Origin: Aricia agestis
Lineage: Eukaryota; Arthropoda; Insecta; Lepidoptera; Lycaenidae
NCBI RefSeq assembly: GCF_905147365.1
Contig: NC_056408.1
Span: 16,802,001 to 16,866,000 of the forward strand
DNA: 64,000 nt
Reading direction: 5' to 3'
Of the stretch, positions 1 through 10,974 are shown one piece after another. Under the pieces are notes generated by a model, which saw only the letters and a program-made list of their open reading frames with translations, was not told where the DNA came from and did not search any database. The position numbers were made by a program, and so were the translations under genes. Position 1 is the stretch's first letter; every line of letters begins with the position of its first letter.

Positions 1-711
1 TATGAAGACAGGGGGCTATGTCGTCGTCTTGGACTTTTACGCACGTTATTCGGATTAAAGTTGGAACAATTTAATAATATGGAAGCATATATCTTGAAGA
101 TCACGGACTTAGATCAACAACTACGAGACGTAAACGCTCCATTGGATGATGATTTTCTGTCAGTATTAATGCTAAGCGGCTTACCCCCAGACTATGATCC
201 GCTTATCATGGCATTAGAAAACTCTAATATTAAATTGTGCAGTAAAACAGTAAAAAGTAAATTATTACAAGAGAATTTACGTAGAGACTTTGACAAGAGT
301 GAAGGTGCGATGCTTGCAAACAAGTTTTCTTCAAAAGGTGTAAACAAACATCCAAAGTGTTTCATTTGCAAAAAACCTAACCACTTCGCAAAGAACTGTC
401 CGACCAAATCGAACAATAGAAATAATACTAAACGGGGTGAAAGTGATAAGTGTGAGAAAGCGTGGAACGGAACATTATTGACAGCGCTAGCTGTCAACAT
501 AGACTCCAATGCTTGGTATGTCGACTCCGGTGCTACTTGTCACATGACAAACAATAAAGATATATTGAAAAATTATGTTGTGGACACTCCGCGGTTAGTT
601 ACAGTTGCTAATAATCAGAAAATGCATAGCGAAGGTTATGGTGAGGTGGACTTATTGTTGAAAGGCCAAACTCAAGTTACAAAATTAAATGAGGTTATTT
701 TTGTGCCATGA
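1..711 (+). pseudogene. Ty1/copia gag-protease fragment, open at left edge
   Basis: The frame is open from base 1 and ends at a TGA at 709-711. It encodes the C-terminal part of a copia-type Gag (UBN2-like helices, about residues 1-95 of the visible part). A CCHC zinc knuckle follows (CFICKKPNHFAKNC, about 357-398), then an aspartic protease start (WYVDSGATCHM, about 514-546). Gag would package RNA and the protease would mature the polyprotein. After the TGA the same frame continues in recognisable copia sequence (LSTNLISVNKITSKG) until it meets a hairpin at 788. The stop is therefore a nonsense mutation in a dead copy. No integrase or reverse transcriptase follows. Family call is firm. Confidence 0.9.
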
Positions 712-787
712 CTGTCAACAAACCTTATATCTGTAAACAAAATAACTTCTAAGGGGCTCGAAGTTCATTTTGACACTGAAAAATGTT

Positions 788-842
788 ATGTTTACTGCAG
801 AAAAATGCCAGTTTGCAACTGGCATTTTTCTGCAGTAAACAT
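788..842. repeat. Perfect inverted repeat, 26-bp arms, 3-nt loop
   Basis: Bases 788-813 are the exact reverse complement of 817-842, with loop TGC. The left arm continues the copia reading frame and the right arm does not, so coding sequence ends at the fold. It looks like a snap-back (template-switch) duplication. It is too short and too loop-poor for a typical transposon end pair. Confidence 0.9.
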
Positions 843-898
843 GCAGTTCTCGTCGTTTCTCGTTTCTGGCTGGCTCATCAACGTTATAGTTTCAATGG

Positions 899-948
899 GA
901 TTCTTTGAATACAAACGGACATACATATCCGTTTGTATTCAAAGAATC
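899..948. repeat. Perfect inverted repeat, 21-bp arms, 8-nt loop
   Basis: Bases 899-919 pair perfectly with 928-948. It lies 57 bp after the hairpin at 788-842. No coding frame spans it. Confidence 0.9.
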
Positions 949-974
949 TTCAATTTTTTTTAGGCGTGGCAAAA

Positions 975-1212
975 ACTGAAAAGTGCCGCTCCGCCTACCT
1001 ACTTATGTTTATTTTGACCTTTATCATCCATATCTGTCTGTTACCTCTTCACGCCTAAACTGCTGGGCAGATTTTGCTGAAATTTGGCATGGAGATACTT
1101 TGAGTTCCGGGAAAGGACATAGGATACATTTTATCCCGGAAAAATGTACGATTCACGCGTGATAACCGAGTTTTGGCGCAACGGAGTTGCGGGCGTCATC
1201 TAGTAAGTAATA
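975..1212 (+). mobile_element. Lepidopteran interspersed repeat, Helitron-like 3' end
   Basis: The stretch around 1055-1212 has the phrase pattern of a common lepidopteran non-autonomous repeat: 'cttcacgcctaaactgctg', then 'gaaaggacataggata', then 'gttgcgggcgtcatctagt'. The CTAG-T terminus fits a Helitron 3' end. I cannot define the 5' end. The assignment is from memory of such repeats, not from an alignment. Confidence 0.55.
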
Positions 1213-1229
1213 AAAATAAAAATCAAATA

Positions 1230-1450
1230 TAATTGAAATTACAATTTTACTCTTCGAGCATTTTGTTCAGCAAATAAATCTATAGTCTTGTCATAATTTA
1301 ACTCGCGTGCAATACGATTTTCTATCGCTAAGAATGCAAGACCCAATAACCGTTCCTGGCTCATAAAAGATCGCAATATCAGTCTATCAGTTTTAGTTTG
1401 TTAAAACTTCAGTCGCAGCTTGCGGACGTAGAAGAAATCATGCGCACAGA
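1230..1450 (-). pseudogene. hAT transposase C-terminal (dimerisation) fragment
   Basis: Read on the minus strand, about 1230-1400 encodes a short stretch ending at a stop near 1230, containing MSQERLLGLAFLAIENRIA and then a region ending NARRVKL. This matches the pattern of the C-terminal dimerisation region of hAT/ZMYM-like transposases (SQERL..LA.L.IE..IA). Upstream the frame is broken. No inverted repeats or other domains are visible, so this is a relic. Confidence 0.6.
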
Positions 1451-1459
1451 TCCGTTACA

Positions 1460-2850
1460 AGAGATAAAAACTGTTAGTCTTTTCTATATCACCCAATAAA
1501 ACCGGAGCTTGCTTTTAAAAACATGATGTTCCTGGCAGAATTCAACGGCACTTAAATCTCATTCGTATTTTCAAGTCAAATCTGTTAGTTAAAAAAAAAT
1601 TTAGTACCAAAGCAAAATTCAAATTCAGCATGGTACCACAATCAAATCTGGACGTGGCGTGGTCTTATCTAAATTAAAAGCCACATTCCAAAGGACAGGA
1701 AATCTGCACAACCCACGGGAACAGCTATGAAAGCGTTTTTACAATAATATGACCCCGCTGCTATTTGCACCAAAAAGTACGAACCGGTGTGTCTAATCCA
1801 GTTCTGCAGAAGTTCTTAGAACAATAATCAACACCAGGACTGGGCGGTCCAGAAGTCGTTTGTGCAATCGTTTATTTTTCGTTTCCTTTTAAATGAGTCA
1901 ACATTTTACAAGTTTCAACTAACACAGCCCGAGCGCTGTCGTAAGTATACCATTTCCTCTCGGGTCGAGGTAAATAGCTGCGAGAAAGTAGTCTTTGCTG
2001 AAAAGCGCTTCTTGACGACTTTGTAAACGACACAGCAAATGCCTGGCAAAAGTGTAATTGTTCGACATCCAGACATTTTACACGAGCAGTAAGGAAATCG
2101 CCAAAAGTGAGTTGTTCTGTTTGTATTTTTTTTGATAAAATTCTGCACGGCCGTTGAATATTTAAATAACTTTTAATTGAATCCCAAATTACTTCTGGTC
2201 GCGAATGTAAGTTAGCGATGCAAAAATCGCAGGCTTTTTAGCATATTTTTATTTTGGTTGAATACCACGTTGCGCTTTTTCTTTTCTTTCTTGTTTTTTT
2301 TAGTTTTTACCGTTGCAGCCACATCGATACCACCTATCAACATTTTCTGGTCGTTCTTTGATTAAGTAAGAAATCAACTTCCTCTTTGGAAACACGACGA
2401 AATAGGTGTCGAAAATTATTTATTGACAATAAAATTAAAGCAACATTCTAAAGATAAATCTTTTTTATTAGAAGAATTAAATTAAGCAAAAAAATAAAAT
2501 ATATTTTAAACAACTAAAACAACGCCATAATAGTACAGGTTCTGCAAAAATCTGTTGGTTAGGGTTCCATTTTAGGGTTCCGTAGTCAACCACAGTTAAT
2601 CAAATGTTGTTGCTTTTTTGTACAAGCTGATTTTTTGTATATTGATAGGTTAATAGTTATTTAATTTCAGAGTAACATTGTACTAAAAAAAAGAACAATC
2701 CATATTTTAGGACCATCATTCATCAAGTCAAAGTATGAAATCCTTTCTATTTCTGTTAGCCACTACTTTCAACATTTTTCGCAGATAAAAAAGTTGTTCG
2801 TCTTATCCAAATGAAGCTACTCACAAAAAATTAGCTTGGTAGTAATAAAA
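1460..2850. other. AT-rich stretch with no recognisable gene
   Basis: About 1.4 kb with only short chance ORFs in both strands. It has A/T runs and no clear repeats, domains or RNA genes. It may hold the decayed body of the flanking hAT fragment. Confidence 0.5.
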
Positions 2851-2859
2851 AAAAATGTT

Positions 2860-3120
2860 CTAGGGCTCCCGTTCTATAATGCCAATTGTGAAAAATTTCT
2901 CGGACATGTCGTATTTGTAAAAAATCTTTGACTGTCCATTGATATACCTCAATCGCTTTATTTTTAACCATTTCACTTGCTTTCCATCACTATCTTTAGT
3001 GGTGTTTTTCAGAATTTGGTTCGTTAGATCTTTTAAATCTTTGAATTCAAAATATTTAAATTTTTTGACTTTATATGGTTCTTTCACAACTTTTTTGTTG
3101 TCTTTTTTGTATATATTTTT
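2860..3120 (-). pseudogene. Family S (DUF7869-like) transposase C-terminal fragment
   Basis: The minus strand encodes about 75-85 residues with the motif order EPYKVKKFKYFEFKDL, then LTNQILKN, then WLKIKRLRYI, then a YKYD segment. This is the C-terminal tail of a widespread but poorly named insect transposase-like family, recognised here by its resemblance to the 7.3 kb fragment and to the full element at 43.7-48.0 kb. The N-terminal and catalytic parts are absent. Upstream (3120-3300) nothing continues the frame. Confidence 0.6.
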
Positions 3121-3124
3121 AGAT

Positions 3125-3570
3125 CTTGCACTGGTCCACCACGGTTGAGTAGGTCGTGGACTACATCAGGAGCAAGACCCAGTTCGTCTTGAGGGTCTAC
3201 TTCGCGCCCCACGTTGCAAATAATATGAGTTTTGATGTTTAGTGTTAGTTTTAGTATAAATGTATGTATGTTAGTTTGTAAGATATTTATAATATGGGCC
3301 AAGATGCCTGATTCAAATGATTACAGCTTCGTCGTCATGTAAATTGTTACGATACTGTTTGTGCTGGTGCTGCATGATAAAAATGTTATGTTTCTTAAAC
3401 TTAATGATTTCAGTGTCAAATCCACATTTTAGTTCCAGTATTGAAGTTGTTTTTAACGACTTTACGGTCTTTTTAGTCTTTACGCTTTTGGATTCATTAC
3501 CGTTCTTTTTTATATATTCGGAATCTATGCATTCCTACTGCCACCAATTGATAATTGCGTTAATCTCTAT
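3125..3570. other. No recognisable feature up to the hAT insertion
   Basis: Short chance ORFs only. The last 8 bases (3563-3570, ATCTCTAT) are the left target-site duplication of the hAT element that follows. Confidence 0.6.
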
Positions 3571-6240
3571 TAGGGTTGCCACCTTTTTTTTTTGCAATTA
3601 AAGTACATTGGTTATTAAAGGTAAGAAAAAAAAAGTACATAGGTTCAAAATAAAGTACAATTTATTTTTCTTTATTATTATATTTAAAAACATATTTTTT
3701 ATTGCTTTTTGCAATTTGTATCAAATTACTATCTTTACTAAAAAATTGCACAGCATCTTTACAATCTAAATTTAAATTAAAATAAATAAGTAATTCATTT
3801 TTTATCAAATTTAGAGACGCTTTGTTTCTTTCGTCTCGCCATTTGCTGTTCATCACAGAAAAAAACTCTTTCTGTGAATGCTGACGTGGCGGGAATAGAC
3901 AATAAAAATGAAATTATACAAGTTTAAAAAATTATCATCACTCTTAAATACTTGCTGCCATTTTTGTGCAGTTGATAGTTCTGCAAAACTCTTAGAAGTA
4001 CTTATCTGATTATAAAGTTGGTTTAGTTAAGCAATTTCTCCATATAGATCATCCATATCTACATTAAGTTTTTGAAGATTTAAATTTTCAATTATGTTAA
4101 CAATATTATTAAATTCAATTTTGCTCTTTAAATTTATATATCCAAGTGTAAATAACCAGTTTGTGTTATTGAAATCAAACCATTTATTCAGATATTCTAA
4201 GGCTTTGTCAATAAATAATAAAAAATTCGTGTGAATTTTTCTAGTCAGTTCCAGTGAAGTCTGTTTAATTTTTTTGCCTGTTTCATAGCCAAAGAAAATA
4301 TCTTGTTTTCTTTGTGTTAATCCGTTTCTAAGATTATCCATAATCCCATAAATGTCTAAAATTGTTATGCTGTTGCCTTCTAGACATTTAACAGCTTTAT
4401 TAAATAAATTTAATAAGTGACTACAAAAATGCAAATAAATTTCAATCACATCATTCTCAGTTTCATTGAGCATCAATAAATTTTGTAAAACCATTGGACA
4501 GTAGTCTAAACTTAAAAAGTAGCTTCTTATAGGTGACCAATTTAATAATAAAGTATCAATACATGGCAAAAGAGAGAGCCATCTTGTTCCCACATGGCGT
4601 TTGATTTCGTGAAAGTCTCCATCTACTGATGCTACAAATTTTTTTAGTTCCTCTCTTCTTACAGCAGAATGTGAAAAATGAGCATAAATTTTTAAAATAA
4701 CATTTTCTATGTCATGTGATAAAAAGCTCATGGCATGTCTGACGCAATTATGCACTATATGTGCGTGACAATTTCCTTTAATCAAACCTGGTAGGTACCA
4801 AATTATTCATATTGGTGAATAAAGAATGATTAACACCAAAATTTGCATTTGTATTATCTGCACTTAACCCCGATACATTATGAAAAGATAAATTTGTATT
4901 GCTCTAATGACTTTTGAATTGCTTCAAACATACCATCAGCAGATTCATTACTATTTTCATAAAAATCTATTAATTTGTTTTCAATACCATTTTTGGCTGT
5001 AAAATATTGTATCACTAATGGAAAGAGTTTTATATTTTTCTTGTTAGAAGCATCTGTTTGTAAACAGTAAAACAAATTATCTGTATTAACAGCATCTATT
5101 ACATTTTGTAAAGAATATGGGCCCAACACTTCTGTAACTAGTGCTTCCATTTTTGTTCTAGCTAGATGAATTGCATTAGCTGTAGGTGAATTGCCATAAA
5201 TAATTTTATTCAATTTTATAGTACAATCCATGCTATTGTAAGACAAATTATGTTTTACTGTGTGATATGTCAGGGCTAACTCAGATGCAACAACATTTTC
5301 TTTATCACTGCATCTAGACGATGTGGAAGCAGAAGAAGAGTCAAGGAATTTCTCAAGTAGTCCAGATGTTCTCCTAGTTTCATATTTTGATTTGTGTTGT
5401 TTTGTTTGCAGGTGTTGTTTAACCTGAAAATAATAAGATTAATCCCGTCACCTTACCCATCACCTCCAGTCACCATAAAATAATTATACTTTCAAAGTCA
5501 TTGGGAAAAAGTGCACATTTATATCTTAAATAAAATCTAATCATTTTATAGCATAGTACCTATAGTTTGCATATTTAATGCAACCATACCAACACACACA
5601 CACACACACTGAAAAATAAGTTTTTTTTCTTACTTGTCCTATACCTGCTGAAGCAATTGTAAATGTAATTCCACACAATTTGCATTTTCCATTATATTCG
5701 TTTTGTGGATCATTAATTAACCAATCACCATGTTCGATTTCCCACTGACTTTTATACTTCTGCATTCGTTTATTTTTCTGTTTTGTCGTATCTTTTGTTT
5801 TTAAACATTTTTTTGGTGTAACATATTCACTATCTATTTGATCCGTTTCACTATTAAAATTACGTTTTATAGGTGTATGTGGAGTATTCTTATCCATGAT
5901 GTACTATTATAATATGAATCTGTAAAACTTTAAATCGTATTCTTATTGCACTAAACCGCTTCGCACAAAACGATGCACAAAAAAAACATTATGACAATGA
6001 CACTGACATTGTTGACATTTGAGGTTAGGTTGCGTTCAGAAATTGTTAAAAACGGTGATTAAGTGATGTGGCGCTGTCGAGTGGCGAAATCCATTCAACA
6101 CCAATCGAAAAATTTCGTTTAACGAAAAAGCACTTTACGAAAAAGTATTTTCGTGTACTTTATTGTTCTCATAAAGTATAGAGTACAATTACCTGAAATA
6201 ACGTACAATACTTTATTATAAAGTACGGGTGGCAACCCTA
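3571..6240 (-). mobile_element. Complete hAT DNA transposon (copy 1)
   Basis: The termini are TAGGGTTGCCACC (3571-3583) and its exact reverse complement (6228-6240). The flanks are a perfect 8-bp duplication, ATCTCTAT, at 3563-3570 and 6241-6248. Eight-base duplications with TAGGG-type ends are diagnostic of hAT. Subterminal AAAGTAC motifs recur near both ends, which are typical transposase-binding candidates. Length is 2,670 bp. It carries one minus-strand transposase gene that is now broken. Confidence 0.95.
3662..5897 (-). pseudogene. hAT transposase, BED finger to dimerisation domain, frameshifted
   Basis: Exon 1 (5634-5897) starts at an ATG and carries a BED zinc finger (W..EHGDWL...CKLCG). 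A 210-bp intron with GT and AG ends spans 5424-5633. Exon 2 reads through the hAT DDE core: a TDASNKKN segment near 5045, the KGNCHAHIVHN segment near 4760, and a TRWLSLLPCID segment near 4580. The dimerisation tail MNSKWRDERN lies near 3830. Defects: a 1-nt insertion near 4895, a 4-nt TACC duplication near 4795, a stop at 4027 and at least one more slip near 3860-3895. The defects are few, so the loss looks fairly recent. The element cannot make its own transposase. Confidence 0.9.
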
Positions 6241-6619
6241 ATCTCTATCACTATCGTTATAAGTTACTTTAAAATTCTTCTATTGAGGTACTGATTTGCA
6301 GCACAATAATATGACTGCCGATCACAGGTCACAGTATTTACAACTTCACTTTAGCTTTAACAGTTAATTTTGTTGTAAGACTTTACATTTTAGATTTATA
6401 TATTTGCACGTTTGATGCATAGACAAGTACTTCTTGAATTTAAATATGGATCAAGTACAAAAAATGGTTTGTATTTGCACAGTGAAGTCATTCCATACGT
6501 TCCACCTAACTGTAATTTTGAATTTTGAATTTGTGTTAATTTCTCGGAAGAGATTTAAGCCGGAAAATAGTATGAACCTAACAGATCTGTATGTAGAATA
6601 TCATTGGTCACTTCAATAA

Positions 6620-6672
6620 AATAATATGGGCGAAACACTTTATATGGCAAAGCAACGTTGCCGGGACAACTA
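6620..6672 (+). mobile_element. Possible Helitron-type 3' end
   Basis: The phrase 'gcaacgttgccgggac' followed by AACTAGT resembles the 3' terminus of lepidopteran non-autonomous Helitrons (CTAG then T). Only this terminus is recognisable. Confidence 0.4.
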
Positions 6673-6679
6673 GTATTTT

Positions 6680-7260
6680 TTATATAAATTCTGAAGCGTA
6701 TCTGTTGTATGTCTTAGTGCGTCTGAGTGCGCCATAAACAATGTTGACGATTTCTTTGCCTCCATTAGTAAAAATCTCGCAGACAATATTAGACCCGTCC
6801 CTCCCTCCCTCACTCCTAAAGTCATTTAAATTAGGTCCCAAACCTCCCAATTCGTTTGTTTTACTCCCTACCGACTACGACGAAATTAAATAAAAATTCT
6901 GTTATCCCTCCGAACAGATTGTGCCATAGGGTGGGACAATATATCTACAGCATTTTTAAAGAGATTTAATAATCAGATTTTATAAGCTTTGGGTAGTGGC
7001 GCATTGTATAATAGTTCTAAAATCTAAAGCATTTGGTCGCTCTGCCTCTTCATTATTTGTAATTCTGTTTATGTTTATGTTTGTAGTTTTGGTTCTTCTT
7101 ATAGCCCTCGTGCTTCGATTTGTGTCTACAATAACCAGTGTTTTATCATCAAACTCGTATTTTATATGCAGTTTCCCTGGGGATAGGTAATTTATTTTAT
7201 TTTAATCCAATCTACTTTTTTTCATTCATCCTTTTCGCAGTTCTTACTATCTGTCACGAG
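6680..7260. other. No recognisable feature
   Basis: AT-rich sequence with short chance ORFs only. No repeat unit or domain seen. Confidence 0.5.
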
Positions 7261-7263
7261 CTT

Positions 7264-8095
7264 TTATACATCAAAAAAGTCTTGTTGAGTAATTTCCTTA
7301 ACAGAATATTTTTGACCCTGCACCTTTGCATTTCGAATAACTGCATACATAATATTTTCTTCTTGAACATAGAGAACGTGGTTTTTCTCGCTTCTTTCAA
7401 TACATGAATGCATTGAGTCTTCTTCATTTTGGATGTGACCCTTGTGCAGAAATCTATAAGTTATTTTAATATTTAGTGATTGAGCTGCGTAATCATACAA
7501 TGCAAACACAAAATGGCTACGAATTTTCCTGTGCAGTTATCAGAATAAAATGAAATTATTCCTTTTTCAGCCTCAGCTTTTCCTACAGAAACTCCACAAA
7601 CAGCTGACTCTTTCATTAGCACCTCTTTTTGCGATTTGAGCGTGCCCCACGTTTCAGCATCCACTTTTAGTTAAAATATTATTAATTGTGATTTTTTTAT
7701 TTTATTTTTACAATTTATGTACACACAAAATAAAGTTAAGAAGCCAGCTTAAAACTAAAAATTATACACAGGGTACTTTCGGTTATAGTTAAAATTCCGA
7801 CTTCGGACTGTAGCAAGCCCGAAACTGTCTCTAAATCAAAGCATGCTACTGTTTTTTCTTTTGCATATGTCGTTTCTTTTTCCTTATCTTTAATTTTCCT
7901 TACTAATTCTTTGTTTTTAATATGTTTGTCATAATATTCTTCTTGTAGCTGTTCTTTTCTTTCATGATCCGCTTGTTAGTACAAGCTGTATGTATAAGTC
8001 GTTTTTAGGCCGGAAAAAATCAATGTTGAACTTGGTATTGAATATATGGTAATACCATCGACGCGAAGCTCGCTCAACATTTTGATAGTCGGAAG
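7264..8095 (-). pseudogene. Family S transposase, central to C-terminal part, degenerate
   Basis: The minus strand carries, in order, an IFNTKFNIDFFRPKNDL segment (about 8050-7990), then DHERKEQLQEEYYDKHIKN (about 7960). Next come a FYSDNC segment (about 7540) and a FLHKGHIQNEEDSMHS segment (about 7420). It ends in QDFFDV before a stop at 7264. The intact element at 43.7-48.0 kb has a matching CDNCSAQNKN segment, taken to hold a catalytic aspartate, and a PGHT segment. Several frameshifts separate the pieces. A degenerate tail continues past the stop. Confidence 0.65.
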
Positions 8096-8233
8096 TATTT
8101 TTACACTCGAAAAATAAGCGAATGCATATTAGCGTAATTTAACTTTTCGTCCAAATATTCTCTTTGAGTTTGTTTTCCCGAGGTAATGAGATTCTTTGCG
8201 CGGAAACAAATTAATACACTCAATGACACTCTA

Positions 8234-8394
8234 AGGGTTGATTCAGACCGCAACGCGACGCGTAGATGCATTCCTAAATTTGTATTGAATTGACAGATTG
8301 GCATGTCGCCTTGCGCAATTGAAATCTGTCAAATCCATACAAATTTATGCCGCGTCTCGCCTCGCCTCGTCGTGTTGCGATCTGAATTGACCCT
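8234..8394. mobile_element. Tc1/mariner-type MITE, copy 1 (complete)
   Basis: A 161-bp fold-back element with ends AGGGTTGATTCAGACCGCAA and a near-matching inverse at the right. It is flanked by TA on both sides (8232-8233, 8395-8396). The same family recurs at 40.6, 44.1 and 48.9 kb. It has no coding capacity. The TA duplication suggests mobilisation by a Tc1/mariner transposase. Confidence 0.8.
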
Positions 8395-8616
8395 TAGTTG
8401 TGTTTTTGTTAATTTTGATGGGTCTATTGTTAAGACGACCTCGCATATCTTAAACACTTTGGTTATCTTGCTTCTCAGGGGCTGTGTACACAGTCTCATA
8501 TTATGTTCTTTATGCTTCTTTGCTTCCAACACCGCAACACGTGGAGCTTTTGTTTTTACATTACCTTAAGATGTACTCTACTGACGCTCATGATTTGCCA
8601 ATTTATACGTGGGAGA

Positions 8617-8935
8617 GCCATGTTTCGGCACGAATGGGCCGGCTCGACCGGAGAAATACCACGTTCTCACAGAAAACCGGCGTGAAACAGCGCTTGCGCT
8701 GTGTTTCGCCGAGTGAGTTAGTTTACCGGAGGCCCAATCCCCTACCCTATTCCCTTCCCTACCCGCCCCTATTCCCTTCCCATCCCTACCCTCCCCTATT
8801 ACCCTATTCCCTCTTAAAAGGCCGGCAACGCACCTGCAGCTCTTCTGAAGCTGCGAGTGTCCATGGGCGACGGAAGTTGCTTTCCATCAGGTGACCCGTT
8901 TGCTCGTTTGCCCCCTTATTTCATTTCCAGAAATT
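8617..8935 (+). mobile_element. Common lepidopteran repeat, 3' portion
   Basis: Contains the phrases GGAGGCCCAATCCCCTACCC, 'aaggccggcaacgcacctgc', 'gtccatgggcgacgg' and 'tgctcgtttgcccccttat'. I recognise these as the 3' part of a very abundant lepidopteran retroposon. A CT-rich simple stretch (8740-8812) lies inside. The ORFs across it are chance reading of the GC-rich repeat. Confidence 0.7.
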
Positions 8936-8939
8936 GTAA

Positions 8940-9398
8940 AATCCCATCTTTATTTCGTTGTTATATATTTTTCGTTACTATTTAAGGGGCTACCTCACCG
9001 GGAACGTTCGCTTGTAATGCAAAGTTACAAAGTCGAGCATTGCAATGCGCACCTTGTTATGATACAAAACCGAGCATGCGCACCTTGTAATGGTTTAGTG
9101 TGAATTATAGCTTTTTCCAGATTTTTTAAATTATTAATTTTTGTTCACTTGCCAGGAGCTCTTCAGTATTCTCAAAATTTTTTTGTAACATACACAAATT
9201 AGGTTCCATAAAGTCGCCTAATTTTACTGTGTTTTTTTTTTATTTTTCTGCTGCCAGCAGCAATTATCTGAGTAAAAGATCAAATCCAGTTTTGAATCAA
9301 GTATTTAGCGGTCTCTTCCAGGCTTTCAATATTTAGTATACAGGTATCAATTTCAATAGCTCCACATTTAGCTTCGCCTTCATGCTATACGTAACAGT
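8940..9398. other. No recognisable feature
   Basis: AT-rich with a short GC-richer patch near 9000-9100. No domain or repeat family recognised. Confidence 0.45.
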
Positions 9399-9590
9399 TC
9401 ACATCTTTGATTTAAATATCATAATAGTGAAATCACAACAATTCAACTTGGATAGGTAATATAATGTCGACGTATCATCTTTAGGACAAGGCATTGCAGC
9501 TTGTAGAATGTAGATCATAAACTGACTGATTTTAGTATTGTGCATTTCTTGCTCTAAAACCAGTTTACATTTTATTTTTCCATATAACAT
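9399..9590 (-). pseudogene. Family S transposase fragment, first catalytic region
   Basis: The minus strand encodes 63 residues including YILQAAMPCPKDDTSTLYYL. This aligns by eye to the segment around VDMQKAICMPK in the full element near 45.6 kb, which should hold the first catalytic aspartate. Here that residue is replaced in the YIL context. It ends in a stop. It is probably a separate copy from the 7.3-8.1 kb fragment. Confidence 0.55.
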
Positions 9591-9748
9591 GTTACTGTGT
9601 GTAAGGGGGGGGGGGGGGGGTATTACATTATCATATATATATGATTACTTCTATGATCATATATAGGATCCAATATCATTGATCATTTGATCATATGTGC
9701 GTATTACACTATCATATATCATTGATCCTATTTTACGTTATATGTGGT

Positions 9749-10903
9749 CAGTGTTGCCATATATACAGATCAGTGTTGCCAGATGGTTTCAACCTTTTAT
9801 CTGTAGTGGGAACTGCTAAAATCTGTATGTCATATTCTCTCAATTTTCTGTATAAAATCTGTATTAAAGTCAACAAAAAATACCTCATAATCATTATCCA
9901 CGCCTTTTTATGAAAAAAAGGGATATGTATTGACGTGATAAGGTGATAATCGTATAATAAATAAAAATATGCTCGTACATAAATTAGTAACTTTTTATTT
10001 ATAAAAATTTAAAATCTATAATAAAAAAATTAAACATACTAAGGGCCTGTTTCACCACTTCCTGATAAGTGCCGGATACTTAACTTTCTCGACATGTCAG
10101 TATGGAGAATCTGTCAAAAAAGTTGTGGATAGCCTATCCGTCGGTACGTTAATCAGGAAGTGGTGAACAGGGCTCGGAAAACTGGTTAATCTTCGCGATC
10201 CTGTTCGTTAGAAACGCCATACATTTCCAAAAGAGCTAACAGCCGTTATTTACCACCAAAAAATAAACCAAATTTTCGAGTGTAACCTAGAAGTTTTTAC
10301 GATGTATTTCTTTCAAATGATTATCTAAATCTACTTATTATTAGTAAATTTAACTATTTTACTACTTACATTCGTTAAAGCAATCCATTATTTCAAACAG
10401 ATTACACAACACTGCAGAACACACACGAAAAAATTCACGATTTTCAAATTACTGAAAAATATTCGTCGACCACAGATTGTATAATATTTTGCATTCAGAA
10501 TGTGGCAAATGTATCATAGATCGTAACTAACCAAACTTCTATATACAAAAGTATTCTCTGAATCAGCGAAATACGAAATATAATGGAATGAAGAGCGCGG
10601 CCCACTTGGGCCTTATGGCGCTTGACGGAAAGGCGCTTGACATTTAGCGCGGCCCAAGTGGGCCTTATGGGGATTAAGGAGTTAAACTCGTCAATACATA
10701 TCCCTTTTTTTCATAAAAAAGCGTGGATAATGATTAAGAGGTATTTTTTTTGTTGATTTTAATACAGATTTTATACAGAAAATTGAGACAATATGACATA
10801 CAGATTTTATACAGATTTTAGCAGTTCCCACTACAGATAAAAGGTCGAAACCATCTGGCAACACTGACTACAGATAAAATGTTGAAACCATCTGGCAACA
10901 CTG
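9749..10903. mobile_element. Non-autonomous hAT element with long, doubled inverted ends
   Basis: Flanked by an 8-bp duplication TATGTGGT (9741-9748 and 10904-10911). The left end has CAGTGTTGCCA twice (9749 and 9771). The right end has the inverse twice (ending about 10867 and at 10903). About 170 bp of each end (roughly 9765-9935 and 10690-10880) are inverted copies of one another. The 700-bp interior has no transposase. It sits inside a Harbinger element. Confidence 0.85.
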
Positions 10904-10974
10904 TATGTGGTTGCAATGGAGAACGCGTCGGTGGTGTGTGCTACTATTGCTTCGGCAGTGTCCCTTATTTTACT

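Noticed and set aside
8484..8894. 136-codon proline-rich frame
   Set aside because: It spans the CT-rich part of a common lepidopteran retroposon and a segment without coding motifs.
9605..9620. Run of 16 G bases as a structural element
   Set aside because: A plain homopolymer of this length is prone to assembly error, and I see no paired G-runs for a quadruplex nearby.
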